From contig NC_135570.1 of assembly GCF_964340395.1 (NCBI RefSeq), forward strand, positions 17,734,822-17,798,821: a DNA stretch of 64,000 bases. The letters run 5' to 3'. Numbering within the stretch: the first letter of the stretch is position 1; each line of letters opens with the position of its first letter. The notes beneath the pieces were generated by a model. It was not told where the DNA came from. It searched no databases and saw only the letters and a list, made by a program, of their open reading frames with translations. A program made the position numbers and the translations under genes. The DNA comes from Glandiceps talaboti (taxonomy: Eukaryota; Hemichordata; Enteropneusta; Spengelidae). Below, piece by piece: positions 37,701-48,695 of the stretch.

Positions 37701-37900
37701 AAATATTCTACACTACAGTCAATTCTATACATAGCTAATTTGATGTAAATATTCTACACTAGTTAATTCTAAACATAGCTAATTTGATGTAAATATTCTA
37801 CACTAGTCAATTCTAATCATAGCTAATTTGATGTAAATATTCTACACTAGTCAATTCTAAACATAGCTAATTTGATATCAATATTGTACACTACAGTCAA
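34740..37900. repeat. Higher-order repeat, third partial copy with deletions
   Basis: 34740-34985 matches 30740-30975. From about 35050 the sequence matches 31895 onward with the offset reduced to 3,157 (marker TACATTTTTAGATGAAATAT at 35674). From about 37590 it jumps again to variants seen at 29230-30300. The block is thus a deleted, rearranged copy of the 5.4-kb unit. Confidence 0.7.
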
Positions 37901-40660
37901 TTCTAAAAATAGCTAATTTCAATTTGATGTAAATATTCTACACTAGTCAATTCTAAACATAGCTATTTTGATGTAAATATTCTACACTAGTCAATTCTAA
38001 ACATGGCTAATTTGATGTAAATATTCTACACTACTCAATTCTAAACATAGCTAATTTGATGCAAATATTCTACACTACAGTCAATTCTAAACATAGCTAA
38101 TTTGATGTAAATATTCTACACTAGTCAATTCTAAACATAGCTAATTTGATGTAAATATTCTACACTACAGTCAATTCTAAACATAGCTAATTTGATGTAA
38201 ATATTCTACACTAGTGAATTCAAAACATAGCTAAATTGATGTAAATATTCTACACTACAGTCAATTCTAAACATAGCTAATTTGATGTAAATATTCTACA
38301 CTAGTGAATTCAAAACATAGCTAATTTGATGCAAATATTCTACACTACAGTCAATTCTAAACATAGCTATTTTGATGTAAATATTCTACACTACAGTCAA
38401 TTCTAAACATAGCTAATTTGATGTAAATATTCTACACTACAGTCAATTCTAAAAATAGCTAATTTGATGTAAATATTCTACACTGGTCAATTCTAAACAT
38501 AGCTAATTTGATGTAAATATTCTACACTACAGTCAATTCTAAAAATAGCTAATTTGATGTAAATACTCTACACTAGTCAATTCTAAACATAGCTATTTTG
38601 ATGTAAATATTCTACACTACAGTCAATTCTAAACATAGCTAAATTTGATGTAAATATTCTACACTACAGTCAATTCTAAACATAGCTAATTTGATGTAAA
38701 TATTCTACACTAGTCAATTCTAAACATGGCTAATTTGATGTAAATATTCTACACTAGTCAATTCTAAACATAGCTAATCTGATGTAAATATTCTACACTA
38801 GTCAATTCTAAACATAGCTATTTTGATGTAAATATTCTACACTAGTCAATTCTAAACATAGCTAATTTGATGTAAATATTCTACACTAAAGTCAATTCTA
38901 AACATAGCTATTTTGATGTAAATATTCTACACTACAGTCAATTCTAAACATAGCTAATTTGATGTAAATATTCTACACTACAGTCAATTCTAAAAATAGC
39001 TAATTTGATGTAAATATTCTACACTACAGTCAATTCTAAACATAGCTAATTTGATGTAAATATTCTACACTAGTCAATTCTAAACATAGCTAATTTGATG
39101 TAAATATTCTACACCACAGTCAATTCTAAACATAGCTAATTTGATGTAAATATTCTACACTAGTCAATTCTAAACATAGCTAATTTGATGTAAATATTCT
39201 ACACTACAGTCAATTCTAAACATAGCTAATTTGATGTAAATATTCTACACTACAGTCAATTCTAAAAATAGCTAATTTGATGTAAATATTCTACACTACA
39301 GTCAATTCTAAACATAGCTAATTTGATGTAAATATTCTACACTAGTCAATTCTAAACATAGCTAATTTGATGTAAATATTCTACACCACAGTCAATTCTA
39401 AACATAGCTAATTTGATGTAAATATTCTACACTACAGTCAATTCTAAAAATAGCTAATTTGATGTAAATATTCTACACTAGTCAATTCTAAACATAGCTA
39501 ATTTGATGTAAATATTCTACACTAGTCAATTCTAAACATAGCTAATTTGATGTAAATATTCTACACTACAGTTAATTCTAAACATAGCTAATTTGATGTA
39601 AATATTCTACACTACAGTCAATTCTAAAAATAGCTAATTTGATGTAAATATTCTACACTACAGTCAATTCTAAACATAGCTAATTTGATGCAAATATTCT
39701 ACACTAGTCAATTCTAAACATAGCTAATTTGAGGTAAATATTCTACACTAGTGAATTCTAAACATAGCTAATTTGATGTAAATATTCTACACTACAGTCA
39801 ATTCTAAACATAGCTAATTTGATGCAAATATTCTACACTAGTCAATTCTAAACATAGCTATTTTGATGTAAATATTCTACACTACAGTCAATTCTAAACA
39901 TAGCTAATTTGATGTAAATATTCTACACTAGTGAATTCTAAACATAGCTATTTTGATGTAAATATTCTACACTACAGTCAATTCTAAACATAGCTAATTT
40001 GATGTAAATATTCTACACTACAGTCAATTCTAAACATAGCTAATTTGATATAAATATTCTACACTAGTCAATTCTAAACATAGCTAATTTGATGTAAATA
40101 TTCTACACTACAGTCAATTCTAAACATAGCTAATTTGATATAAATATTCTACACTAGTCAATTCTAAACATAGCTAATTTGATGTAAATATTCTACACTA
40201 GTCAATTCTAAACATAGCTAATTTGATGTAAATATTCTACACTAGTCAATTCTAAACAGCTAATATGATGTAAATATTCTACACTAGTCAATTCTAAACA
40301 TAGCTAATTTGATGTAAATATTCTACATGTCAATTCTAAACATAGCTAATTTGATGTCAATATTCTACACTAGTCAATTCTAAACATAGCTAATATGATG
40401 CAAATATTCTACACTAGTCAATTCTAAACATAGCTAATATGATGTAAATATTCTACACTAGTCAATTCTAAACATAGCTAATTTGATGTAAATATTCTAC
40501 ACTAGTCAATTCTAAACATAGCTAATTTGATGTAAATATTCTACACTAGTCAATTCTAAACATAGCTAATTTGATGTAAATATTCTACACTAGTCAATTC
40601 TAAACATAGCTAATTTGATGTAAATATTCTACACTAGTCAATTCAAAGCATAGCTAATAT

Positions 40661-40977
40661 GAAAGTGGGGATAACATTGTCTTCTAATTTCATAGAATAG
40701 ATGACAATTATTTGTAAAACTCAGATAATTTAAATCTCAGCCATATCTAAATATTACATAAAATCCAAACAGTGGCATGACAATTTTTTTAAACCTTGAA
40801 CTGACTAAAACAAATTTCAGTACTGTAATATTATGAATTCAAAAGTAACAGAGAAAGAATCTAGGCAACATTGGGACACATCGATTATCATCCATCAAAG
40901 ACACATTACCTTCACTTAGTTGAATGAATTGTATAAGAAAATTACCCCTACAGAAAAAGAAACATTGGAGACTCTTG
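40661..40977. other. Unassigned spacer
   Basis: Unique AT-rich DNA between the satellite and the Harbinger-like elements. No gene is seen. Confidence 0.5.
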
Positions 40978-41214
40978 CCTAAGAATCATGTCGATCATTA
41001 TTTATGACCTGGGGGAGGGGGTTGGAGGAATGTAGGGGGGTGTCATTCAAAAACTGAGGAGTGAAAGGGGGGAGGGCTACTCAAAATTTGACATGTTAAC
41101 AAAGCACCAGAAAGCAGTCTTTTAGTCCTTGGATTTCAAAAATCTCCCGGAATGGGAGGGGGAAAACCCCTCCCGTACCCACCCCCACCTGGCTCCATCA
41201 AACTTTGATTCAAC

Positions 41215-42951
41215 TAAGGGACCGGTCAGTTTCTCCAGCCTGGGGGAGGCCGGTGGATTCTTAAATCGGACCGACAAAAAGTCACTGACCCCCCCTATCT
41301 GTAAAACCCAAAACAGGCTGACCCCCCCCCCCTATCACTTAATTCTAAAACATGATGACCCCCCCCCCCATATATGATATTCGCATGAGTGACATGTATT
41401 TTTTGATCGTGACTCAGTGTGGACTGATTGACTGTCTTGCATCTACTTTATAAGATCCCGGGTTAGCACTATCATTATTATAATTATTGACTACACAGGG
41501 TAAATATATTTGAAAAGGAGTTTAATAGCATCTTAACAGTGAAAGGTAGGGGGAAAGCTTGAGAAGGGAATATGTACAGCTGTCATGGGGGGTCCTAGGG
41601 GTATTTAACTCTGAAAAGTCAATTTTGAGACAATTCAGACATTTTTAGATAATCATTTCCAAGCTTTACAAGACGGCACCAACATGTAAAAAGCAACTAC
41701 ATAAGGTTGAAATATTTTTGAAATATAGTTTGATAGGATCTTGACAGTAAGAGGTGGGGGGAGATCTTGAGACTGGGATGTGTACACCTCATGGGGGCGG
41801 GGGGGTCCCCCTCTAGAAGCCCTGGAGGATTTTTACTCTTATAGCCAATATTTACGCTATTTATACCCTTTCAAGCAATAACTTAATCCATGCTTTACAA
41901 GACAGCAAGTATCAGAAACTATTCTTTATAACTTACACTAAGGGTTGAAATATGTTCTTAAAAAGTTAAATGGCATCATTATATACATGTAGTAAAGGTC
42001 AGCACATCTAATGGTAGTATCATTGGGAGGGGAGATTTGGAGATTAAAGCGATTTTAGACTATCTTGGCAAACATTTCACATCTTGAAAAGACAATATCA
42101 TCTCAAATAAGAATAGGGTGAAAATATTTAAGAAAAGTTTAATACCATTATGACAGTAAAAAGGTTGTTGGTGCATCTGATTGTTGGTTGAATGCATGAG
42201 TGACCTCTGGGGGTGAGGGAGTACTTGGGATTTTCCCCCTGGCAGATCTGGAGTTTTTTGCTTGAGATACTAAGGCAATGTTTAGGTTATTCATAACCTT
42301 TGAGGTAATATTTCCAAGCTTCGAAAAGCTAACGTAAATGTACGTTTTAAATGAGTTTCCTATATCACATAAAATGGACATGTAACATTAGTATAGGGGC
42401 ATTAATATATGTATAATAAAGTCACCGGTATGTTAGAGAACTTTAGGTGGTCATACCTAGTGTATAATAGAAACTGGAATCTGATGAGACGTGGTGATTT
42501 GTAGTGTCAATAACATGACGAGTAGAACAATTTAGATTAACTTCATTTATAAACTATCTATGAAAATTGCCATTACAAAACCTTCAAGTTCACTTTTGCC
42601 CAAACTGCAATATAAGTGAAGCATTGATTGTGAAACAGCCAAGCATTTACATGACATGTTCTGTAACTAGTGTGGTAGCTAGGTAATACATGTATATGTA
42701 CATGTATAGTTATGTTTGAACTAATAAGTAATATTAAAGAATTCATGTAAGAAACAGGGACAAGAACAAATATTGACATTTACCACATTTCAGACAAGGC
42801 TATATGCCATTATAGAAAGGATTTTTTTCTTCCATCACAATTTTGAAAACAGCATGGCCCCCCCTACTGCCAATTTCAAAAACAGGGTGACCCCCCCCCC
42901 CCTACGAATCCACCGGACCCCCCCAGGCCGAAGAAACTGACCGGTCCCTAA
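41215..42951. mobile_element. 1.73-kb Harbinger-like TIR element
   Basis: The arms 41218-41260 and 42906-42948 are inverted copies with 39 of 43 positions identical, starting GGGACCGGTCAGTTTCT. TAA flanks both sides (41215-41217, 42949-42951). A TWA target duplication with G-rich ends fits PIF/Harbinger. No transposase or Myb-like protein can be read in the interior. The interior contains diverged direct repeats of about 230-300 bp, marked by GTTGAAATAT..TTTGA..GATCTTGACAGTAA-like words at about 41505, 41707, 41945 and 42117. Confidence 0.7.
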
Positions 42952-43083
42952 TACCACCTAATTTCAAATTTTACTAGCTACTTTGGGAATAAATTTAATT
43001 CATTGTTACCCCCTCCTCTTGAAATATGCTACAGCCATTATGTTATAAGGAAATTCAAATTCAAAATAAAAAGTTTGATATTT

Positions 43084-43140
43084 TATGTATGTATGTATGT
43101 ATGTATGTATGTATGTATGTATGTATGTATGTATGTATGT
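43084..43140. repeat. (TATG)n microsatellite
   Basis: Fourteen uninterrupted TATG units. The MYVC-repeat frames across it are artefacts. Confidence 0.98.
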
Positions 43141-43547
43141 TCATACGTGCATACGTATGCATATATTATATATACATGTGTGAGCGTGTGTGCATGTGGT
43201 GTTTCAATGGAACACTCAACCTCAGTGTGTATAATGTTTGTAGCTATTAACAGTTAATAAGTTATGATTGTAAAATGGTGAGGGGGTTTATGAAAAACTT
43301 TGTGTTATGAAAAAAAAATTTGTGTCAAGGACCCCCGTTACAAAAATATTTCAAGCCAAGTACGGGGGTCACTCAAATTTTGTGGATTTTCAAAGCAATA
43401 CCTCCGACCGACCCCCCCCCCCCCGGTCATAAATTATTGACAGGTTCCTTAGGTGATGCCGGTATTGGAATACAGTTAGTCCATCAAACATTACATGCTT
43501 CATTCTGCAAAAAGTTATTTGGTAACACTGTAGCTGGTATTTTATGA

Positions 43548-43588
43548 GAAAGTCACCCAGTGTCGGACTCAAATAAGTCACCCCGTCA
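43548..43588. repeat. Left remnant of the 25-30-bp minisatellite
   Basis: AAGTCACCCAGTGTCGGACT followed by CAAATAAGTCACC matches the unit of the arrays at 48.25-48.70 and 49.48-49.85 kb. It lies directly against the 3' end of the Gypsy element. Confidence 0.85.
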
Positions 43589-43888
43589 ATAAAGACAGAA
43601 CTATGTGGATACTAACGAACTTTATTAGTGAACACGCTAAGAGCGGAAGTACAAGGGAACAAACAGAGAACAAACTATCATATAAACGAAAGGATCCACA
43701 CGAAGTAAGTGAACAGTGTGATGGCGTGGTTCCTTCTTCTCCGTCTCTCTTGTTGTCCTTGTTGTAAAGTTTACTTCTAACAATACTAGATTCTATTTCA
43801 ATATTTGGTGCCCTCATTAGCACAAGTTGTATAAACATTGACTATCATAAGTAGGTGATATCAATAAAAGTATTAAAACATGGAAATG
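43589..43888 (-). other. Candidate 3' LTR / 3' end of the Gypsy element
   Basis: Non-coding sequence between the end of the polyprotein region and the minisatellite. On the minus strand it has an AATAAA signal (complement of 43621-43626), with a second AATAAA-like run close to the left edge (complement of TTTATT is absent there; the minus strand reads CTTTATTGAC). No second copy exists at the 5' side, so LTR limits cannot be proven by comparison. Confidence 0.4.
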
Positions 43889-43889
43889 C

Positions 43890-44054
43890 GGGCGGCGCTT
43901 GGCTCGCACCCTTACAGGCATTATTATGGCCTCAGTGTCACACATGAAGCCTTGAAGGATATTGACAGTGTCGTGAAGTATATAACAATGTGGTACTATG
44001 GGCGGCGCTTGGCTCGCACCCTTTAAAGGCTTTATTATAGCCTCAATGTAACAC
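43890..44054 (-). repeat. 110-bp direct repeat with GC-rich core before the 3' end
   Basis: GGGCGGCGCTTGGCTCGCAC occurs at 43890 and 44000, followed both times by a GGC/AGGC...GCC/GCCT hairpin-like block and by GTRACAC. Two copies, about 85% identical, lie just downstream of the integrase stop. This is where a polypurine tract would be expected, but the core is not polypurine. Confidence 0.8.
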
Positions 44055-44058
44055 AGTA

Positions 44059-46488
44059 TTAGTCCATGATCCAATCTCCAGATTCTTGCCATGCTGGTAG
44101 TTTACGGCTTCTAGTAGATTTCCTTGTTATGTTTGCTTCAGTCTTGTGTTCTAGCTTGTTATCGTTTTTAGGTTTAATGCTGGTAATTGATTCTGTAGGA
44201 TCTGGTGGTGTGATTATTGCTTCTGGAGGTTGACTATCCAAGGTTGTTGTTCCGTTGAAGTCAGTGGCCATTTCTTTTTCTTGTTGGTGTATAGGGATTG
44301 TGTTTGATATGTCATTGGTATTGGTGTTAAGTGGTACTTCATCCATGTTCATTGCGGTAATAGGTTTGTCCTGGTCTGGTTCAACGGTGTACTCTAGGCC
44401 TCTAACCGGTCCTTGGTCTGCAGCGTGCAGTGTGGTTTGTTTTACCTTGAAGCAGTCTGTGAGCTTTACTTCATAAGTTTTGGTACGGAACTGTGATTTG
44501 ATAAATTTTCTGATGTTGCATTTGTCATTATTTATGCCTGTGACTAGGTACTTATCACGGCTTCTTGTCTTGTCTTTGTCCTTGTACAGGAACACTAGGT
44601 CTCCCATGGAAATGTTGTGACATGGTAGTGATGTTTTTCCATGGGCTTTTGCTTTAGCGCTTGGGAAATGGTCTTGGTTGCGTTTGAAGTGTTGGTGTAG
44701 GATTAGTTGTCTGTCACCAACTGCTAGTTGTTCACCGGTTACTTGGTCTCGTTGCGTCCATACTTCGCATGCTGACAGTCCTCCACGTCTGATTCGAGAG
44801 TTCATATTTGCTGTTGCGAGTGCTAGAGTGACAGGCGTTAATATACTGCATTCTGGGTTAATGTTGAGGCATTCCAAACCAAGTTCCTTTACGGCATTCT
44901 CTGCTACTGGGTTTTTGTTGACGTTCTTGACATTGCCAATAGTTAGCTTGATACCAAGAGCCTTTATGGTTGGGTCGTTTGTGAGGGCTGTTAGACCTGG
45001 ACCACCATCTATACGGATTGATAGTTCTTCATCCCCAAGGGGTCGTACCTCGGCACACAGGGTCAGTATTGCATCACGTATATGGTGATGTTGTTCACTT
45101 TCAATGAGTGCGGTGAGTGTAAACGAAGAGACAGTTTCCCTAAGGATAAAGACGTATTGTCGGTACCGACGCATGATGTCTGCTGCAAATGTCCTGCTGA
45201 TATGTTCTGGGGGTGGCGATGTTGATTGTGGAATGAGATGAGTAGGTATGGATTTCAGGGCTAGGCAATGGTGGCACGAGGAGCAGGTTCTGTTGAGTGC
45301 TTTGTCCATGTCTAGGGCATAGAAGTATCTACTGAGGAGGCGTTTCATCTGGTGATGTGATGGATGATTGAAACGTAGGTGTGTTGCTGTCAATAGGCCG
45401 TCAAGTATGCCTCGTGGTACAACGATACGTTCGCGTGTTGGCTGGAAAGGTTGACTGTCCTTGACTACCAGGAGTCCATCGTTGGCAACTGTGAGGTCCC
45501 GTAGGTATCTTTTGATGTCTGGTATTTTGGTCTGTTTTTTCGTTGGACGTGTTCCTTGAGTTAGATGTGCATGAGTTTGGCATAGATCTGCGCATTCCAG
45601 TTGTGTAGCTAGCCAGGCTGCACGATTTGTGAATGGCATTTTGGTGTGTCCATCGATGACATCGGGGACTGTTATGTGGTATACTACTGATTCCTCCAGG
45701 TTTTCTACGAATTTACAAATTTGGCATGTTTGGTCTGAGCATTCTGCCGGGTGGCAACTTGCATAGTCAGATGGTAAATTGGCAACACCTGCGATGTGTT
45801 GGATGTTAATCTTGTAGCGGCTTACCATCGATAGGAATGTTGTTACCCTCGAGCTGGCCGAAAATTCCCCTCTGTTTAATTTCTGGCATGCTTGTACACA
45901 TGGTCTACTGTCAGTCAGGAGTTGTGTATCATGTTTTGATTGAATAATGTATGGGGCGAAGTGCATGATGGCTGAGGCAATGCAGAGCGCCTCAATTTCA
46001 CAGGGTAACCAGGTCACCTGATGTTTTCTGAGCTTGGCACTAAAGAAGCCCGATAGGAGTAGTGAGCCTTTCCTGCGAGTGTACAGCGTGGCCGCGATGC
46101 CCCTTTTCTTGACTGATCCATCAGTTACTATCCATAGCTGGTCTTGGGGGTGAGGCATAGTTATAGTTTTATTATCCTTGAGGGCAAGCTGTGCGCATTT
46201 GAATGCTTGGAGTAATTCGTCTGACCAAGTTAGTTTGTCCCGTGACTGTTTCCCTGCAGCTGCTTGATCCAGTGGGTCAAGCAGGTCTGCATATCCCTTG
46301 AGTACTCTACTAAGGACTTTGTAGGAGCCAATGAAGGAGCGTAGGCTCTGTACCATTTGTGGTGGGTCGACTGATGCTAGTGCGGAGATCCTATGTGGGC
46401 TGGCTTGTATTGTTCCTCCTGACCAGATCCATCCAAGTATGGTAGCTGACTTTGGGCAGATGGTTGTTGTTTTTTTGCGGACAGGCAT
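44059..46488 (-). pseudogene. Gypsy pol fragment: RT thumb, RNase H, integrase
   Basis: Open for 809 residues; numbering is from the first in-frame Met, which is probably not a real start. Residues 10-75 are the end of RT ([18 protein letters not shown], then RSFIGSYKVLSRV). RNase H follows with D123 (VTDG), E166, D193 (LTDS) and D241 (LPSDYAS), the full catalytic set. The integrase zinc domain has H370, H375, C402 and C405 (HX4H...CX2C). The catalytic core has D437, D494 and E530, giving DD35E. The C-terminal tail has SMGDLVFLY-like and RSRKLPAW segments. No chromodomain is apparent. The enzyme would join element DNA to the host genome. This part of pol looks intact; the lesions are upstream. 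Confidence 0.9.
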
Positions 46489-47057
46489 ATGTTGTTTGAA
46501 TGTAGTGCTGTTAGTGTGCGTTTCCAGTTGATCAGTGTTTCTTCTGGAGTATTACCACCGATATACAGATCATCCGCTATTTTGGTAACGAACTCCTCCT
46601 GAATCAGGTCTCCCAGCACTCTGCACATAAGCTCCTCTCGGCACGTTTCAGATCCTGGTATTCCGGCAGATCGGGTGTATACTCTCACGCCCTTGAAGGG
46701 GGTAGCTACTCCACAGTATTTCATGGATTTTTTTGATAGTGGTATCTGATAGTATGCCTGGTTCAAGTCTGTTGCGATGACATAATTCCAAGTTGCTATG
46801 TCACGTAATACTTTGTCGACATTTGTCATTAGTGATGGCTGAGGTTTGCTATACTGACCGACTTTTCCGAACTATGTTACTAGTCTATGGCCCCCATTTG
46901 TTTTCTTTACGAGAAATGATAGATTAAGGTATTCGACCGTGGTGTTGACATCTTCGGGTTTCGCGAAGACTCCCATGGCTTCGAGTTCATCAAATTTGTT
47001 CTGTAAGATGATGAGGCTGTCCCTGTTGTAGTGTGACGTGTAGTGGGGTGATACCAT
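46377..47057 (-). pseudogene. Gypsy reverse transcriptase, interrupted by an in-frame stop
   Basis: The first part (46875-47057) has [14 protein letters not shown] and [14 protein letters not shown], the start of a Ty3/Gypsy RT. A TAG at 46872-46874 stops it. The same frame continues through [22 protein letters not shown] (motif A Asp present), [14 protein letters not shown] and [10 protein letters not shown] (catalytic ADD box). The frame is lost near 46470-46476, a run of seven T on the plus strand, where a one-base indel shifts it relative to the downstream pol frame. The RT catalytic residues themselves look conserved. Confidence 0.85.
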
Positions 47058-48251
47058 CTGCTTGGTGTGCTACCTGTGAGGCTGGTGTTACTGGCAAACC
47101 GATTGACCTTGCGTATGAGGCCCTGATTAAGTTTGAGGTTGCCACAGTGTCCAGTATAATTTTGACACTATGGCTATCGTAGTAGGTGTAGAGGAATGGT
47201 GATTGTATGATGTTTACCCGTAGTATTGTTGGGTGATCTAGGAGGCCACTAGGTTGGTTAGTGGCCTCTTCCGGTTGTGTATGGTAGTCGTCCTCATGGA
47301 TGAATTGTTCGGGGTCGTTTTCATCATCTTGTTGGACAAGGCGAGTGTGACCAATGGCTTGTTTGTCTTCATCCGGCAGGAATCGGCAATCGATAAGGGA
47401 GTGTGTAGAGTAGCCTCCACGGCCGGCAGCGCGGCATAGGGTACATGATCTGGTAAACTTTTTCCGTCTTTGGAATGCACGAGGTTGTGGGGTGTACTGT
47501 GATCGGGAACTTGCATTGAAAGCACCTGTTCGCATTATTCTATTATCTTCGATGTTACGTAGTTCATCCTGCAACGATGGTAGCGCCTGTGAGATTTCAG
47601 GTTTCAATGACGCTAACGATTTGTTTCGTAAGTCAGAGCCATACTTCATTTTGACTAGTTGAGGCAGTCCCGGGTTAATGAGCTGCAGCCATAAAAATAC
47701 TATAGTATTTTCAAGTGTTGGGGTCATGTCTTCATCTGTTGTTAATTTCTCTCCTTGGTGTGTAATTCCACCGTCCTTAGTCATGAGGTTGTCATCAAAG
47801 AATGCTTGTAGGCGTTGATAAAGTGTTTCTGGTTTTTCAGCTGGTTGGAGGGCGATTTTCCCTAGATCCAGAAAGTGGGCCCCCGTTGATTGGAAGCCAA
47901 AGTGCTGGCGTATCTTTTGCCAGATGTCATTCAAGGATGTTGATTGTTTGATAATAGAGCTTCTAGATATTACACTGCAATAGTTTGCTATAAAACAAAG
48001 CATTAGATCCAGCTGTATATTTTTTTGCGTGGCTGTTTTTCGTTTGGCGGCTGGGACGGCTTCGGTGTCATCTGTGAGGCCCCTATTTACATTTGAATGG
48101 CTTTTCTTCTGCCACTCGAATCCGTCCGTCAGAAATGCCGGGAAGTTGTCATCGAGTGACAGCAGGTACATTAAATTCTGTCTCCAATTTTCGAACGATG
48201 TGATAGTCTCGTTTTCCGTTAGTTGCCATTGTTTGGGTGCCCTGAGCGACA
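46990..48251 (-). pseudogene. Gypsy gag-protease fragment with altered active site
   Basis: Open for about 420 codons. The N-terminal part (WQLTENETITSFENWRQNL at about 9-27) and the helical middle resemble Gypsy gag. A possible zinc knuckle C-x2-C-x10-H-x4-C lies at about 269-288; the spacing is longer than the canonical CX2CX4HX4C. The protease motif reads ILDTVATSNLI with D368-T-V370. Retroviral-type aspartic proteases need D-T/S-G, so Gly is replaced by Val and activity is doubtful. There is no ATG at the 5' end: the frame runs from the minisatellite directly into gag. After the protease motif the protein ends about 50 residues later, and the RT frame begins in an overlapping frame, so most of the protease C-terminal half and the linker are missing. 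Confidence 0.8.
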
Positions 48252-48252
48252 A

Positions 48253-48695
48253 ATAAGTCGCCCAGTGTCGGACTCAAATAAGTCACTCAGTGACGTTGGA
48301 CTCAAATAAGTCGCCCAGTGTCGGACACAAATAAGTCACCCAGTGTCGGACTCAAATAAGTCACTCATCAGTGTCGAACTCAAATAAGTCACTCAGTGAC
48401 GTCGGACTCAAATCAAGTCGCTCAGTGACGTCGGACTCAAATAAGTCACTCAGTGACGTCGGACTCAAATAAGTCGCCCAGTGTCGGACTCAAATAAGTC
48501 ACTCAGTGACGTCGGACTCAAATAAGTCGCCCAGTGTCGGACTCAAATAAGTCACCCAGTGTCGGACTCAAATAAGTCACTCAGGGTCGGGCACAAATAA
48601 GTCACCCAGTGTCGGACTCAAATTAGTCACTCAGGGTCGGGCACAAATAAGTCACTTAGTGATGTCAGACTCAAATAAGTCACCCAGTGTCAGAC
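48253..48695. repeat. 25-30-bp minisatellite, middle block, about 17 units
   Basis: Units have the form AAGTCRCYCAGTG, optional ACG or ACGT, then TCGGACTCAAAT. The short form is 25 bp and the long form 28-30 bp, the latter containing GTGACGTCGGACTC. The block lies directly against the broken 5' end of the Gypsy element. Confidence 0.95.

Larger units (their letters stand above)
22278..40660. repeat. 18.4-kb satellite of 44/46-bp units, about 400 copies
   Basis: The unit starts AGTCAATTCTAAACATAGCT, continues AATTTGATGTAAATATTC and ends TACACT. A two-base AC insertion before AGTC gives the 46-bp form. Common variants are GCTATTTTGATG, GATGCAAATA, GAATTCAAAAC, TTAATTCTGAAC and GATAATTTTATAT. 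Rarer variants act as markers that show higher-order repetition. Stops fall in all frames, so it is non-coding. It begins abruptly at 22278 and ends at a degenerate unit before unique DNA at 40661. Confidence 0.98.
40978..43453. mobile_element. Outer inverted-repeat element around the Harbinger-like element (tentative)
   Basis: CCTAAG...CATGTCGATCATTATTTATGACCTGGGGG at the left is matched inverted at the right (CCTAAGGAACCTGTCAATAATTTATGACC on the minus strand, 43425-43453). The arms are diverged, and the three-base flanks (TAA on the left, TTA on the right) are not a clean duplication. The interior right part, 43260-43430, holds other (C)n and GGGGGTC words of the same style. Confidence 0.4.
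43589..48252 (-). mobile_element. Degenerate Ty3/Gypsy LTR retrotransposon inserted in a minisatellite
   Basis: Read on the minus strand the order is gag, protease, reverse transcriptase, RNase H, integrase, then a candidate 3' LTR. Integrase after RT/RNase H is the Ty3/Gypsy (Metaviridae) order. The element is broken in several ways: no 5' LTR or leader, no gag ATG, a protease active-site change, loss of most sequence between protease and RT, an in-frame stop in RT and a frameshift at a 7-base homopolymer. Both outer ends abut units of the same 25-30-bp minisatellite, so it sits within that array. It is more GC-rich than its surroundings, which suggests a fairly recent arrival. Confidence 0.85.

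Noticed and set aside
22278-40660. A CRISPR-like array, given short regular repeats
   Set aside because: Repeats are adjacent with no unique spacers, in a eukaryotic genome with no cas genes; it is a satellite.
43003-43257. MYVCMYVC frames near 43.1 kb
   Set aside because: Translations of the (TATG)n microsatellite.
44255-45088. Plus-strand frames of 73 and 136 codons opposite the Gypsy pol region
   Set aside because: They are antisense shadows of the integrase frame.
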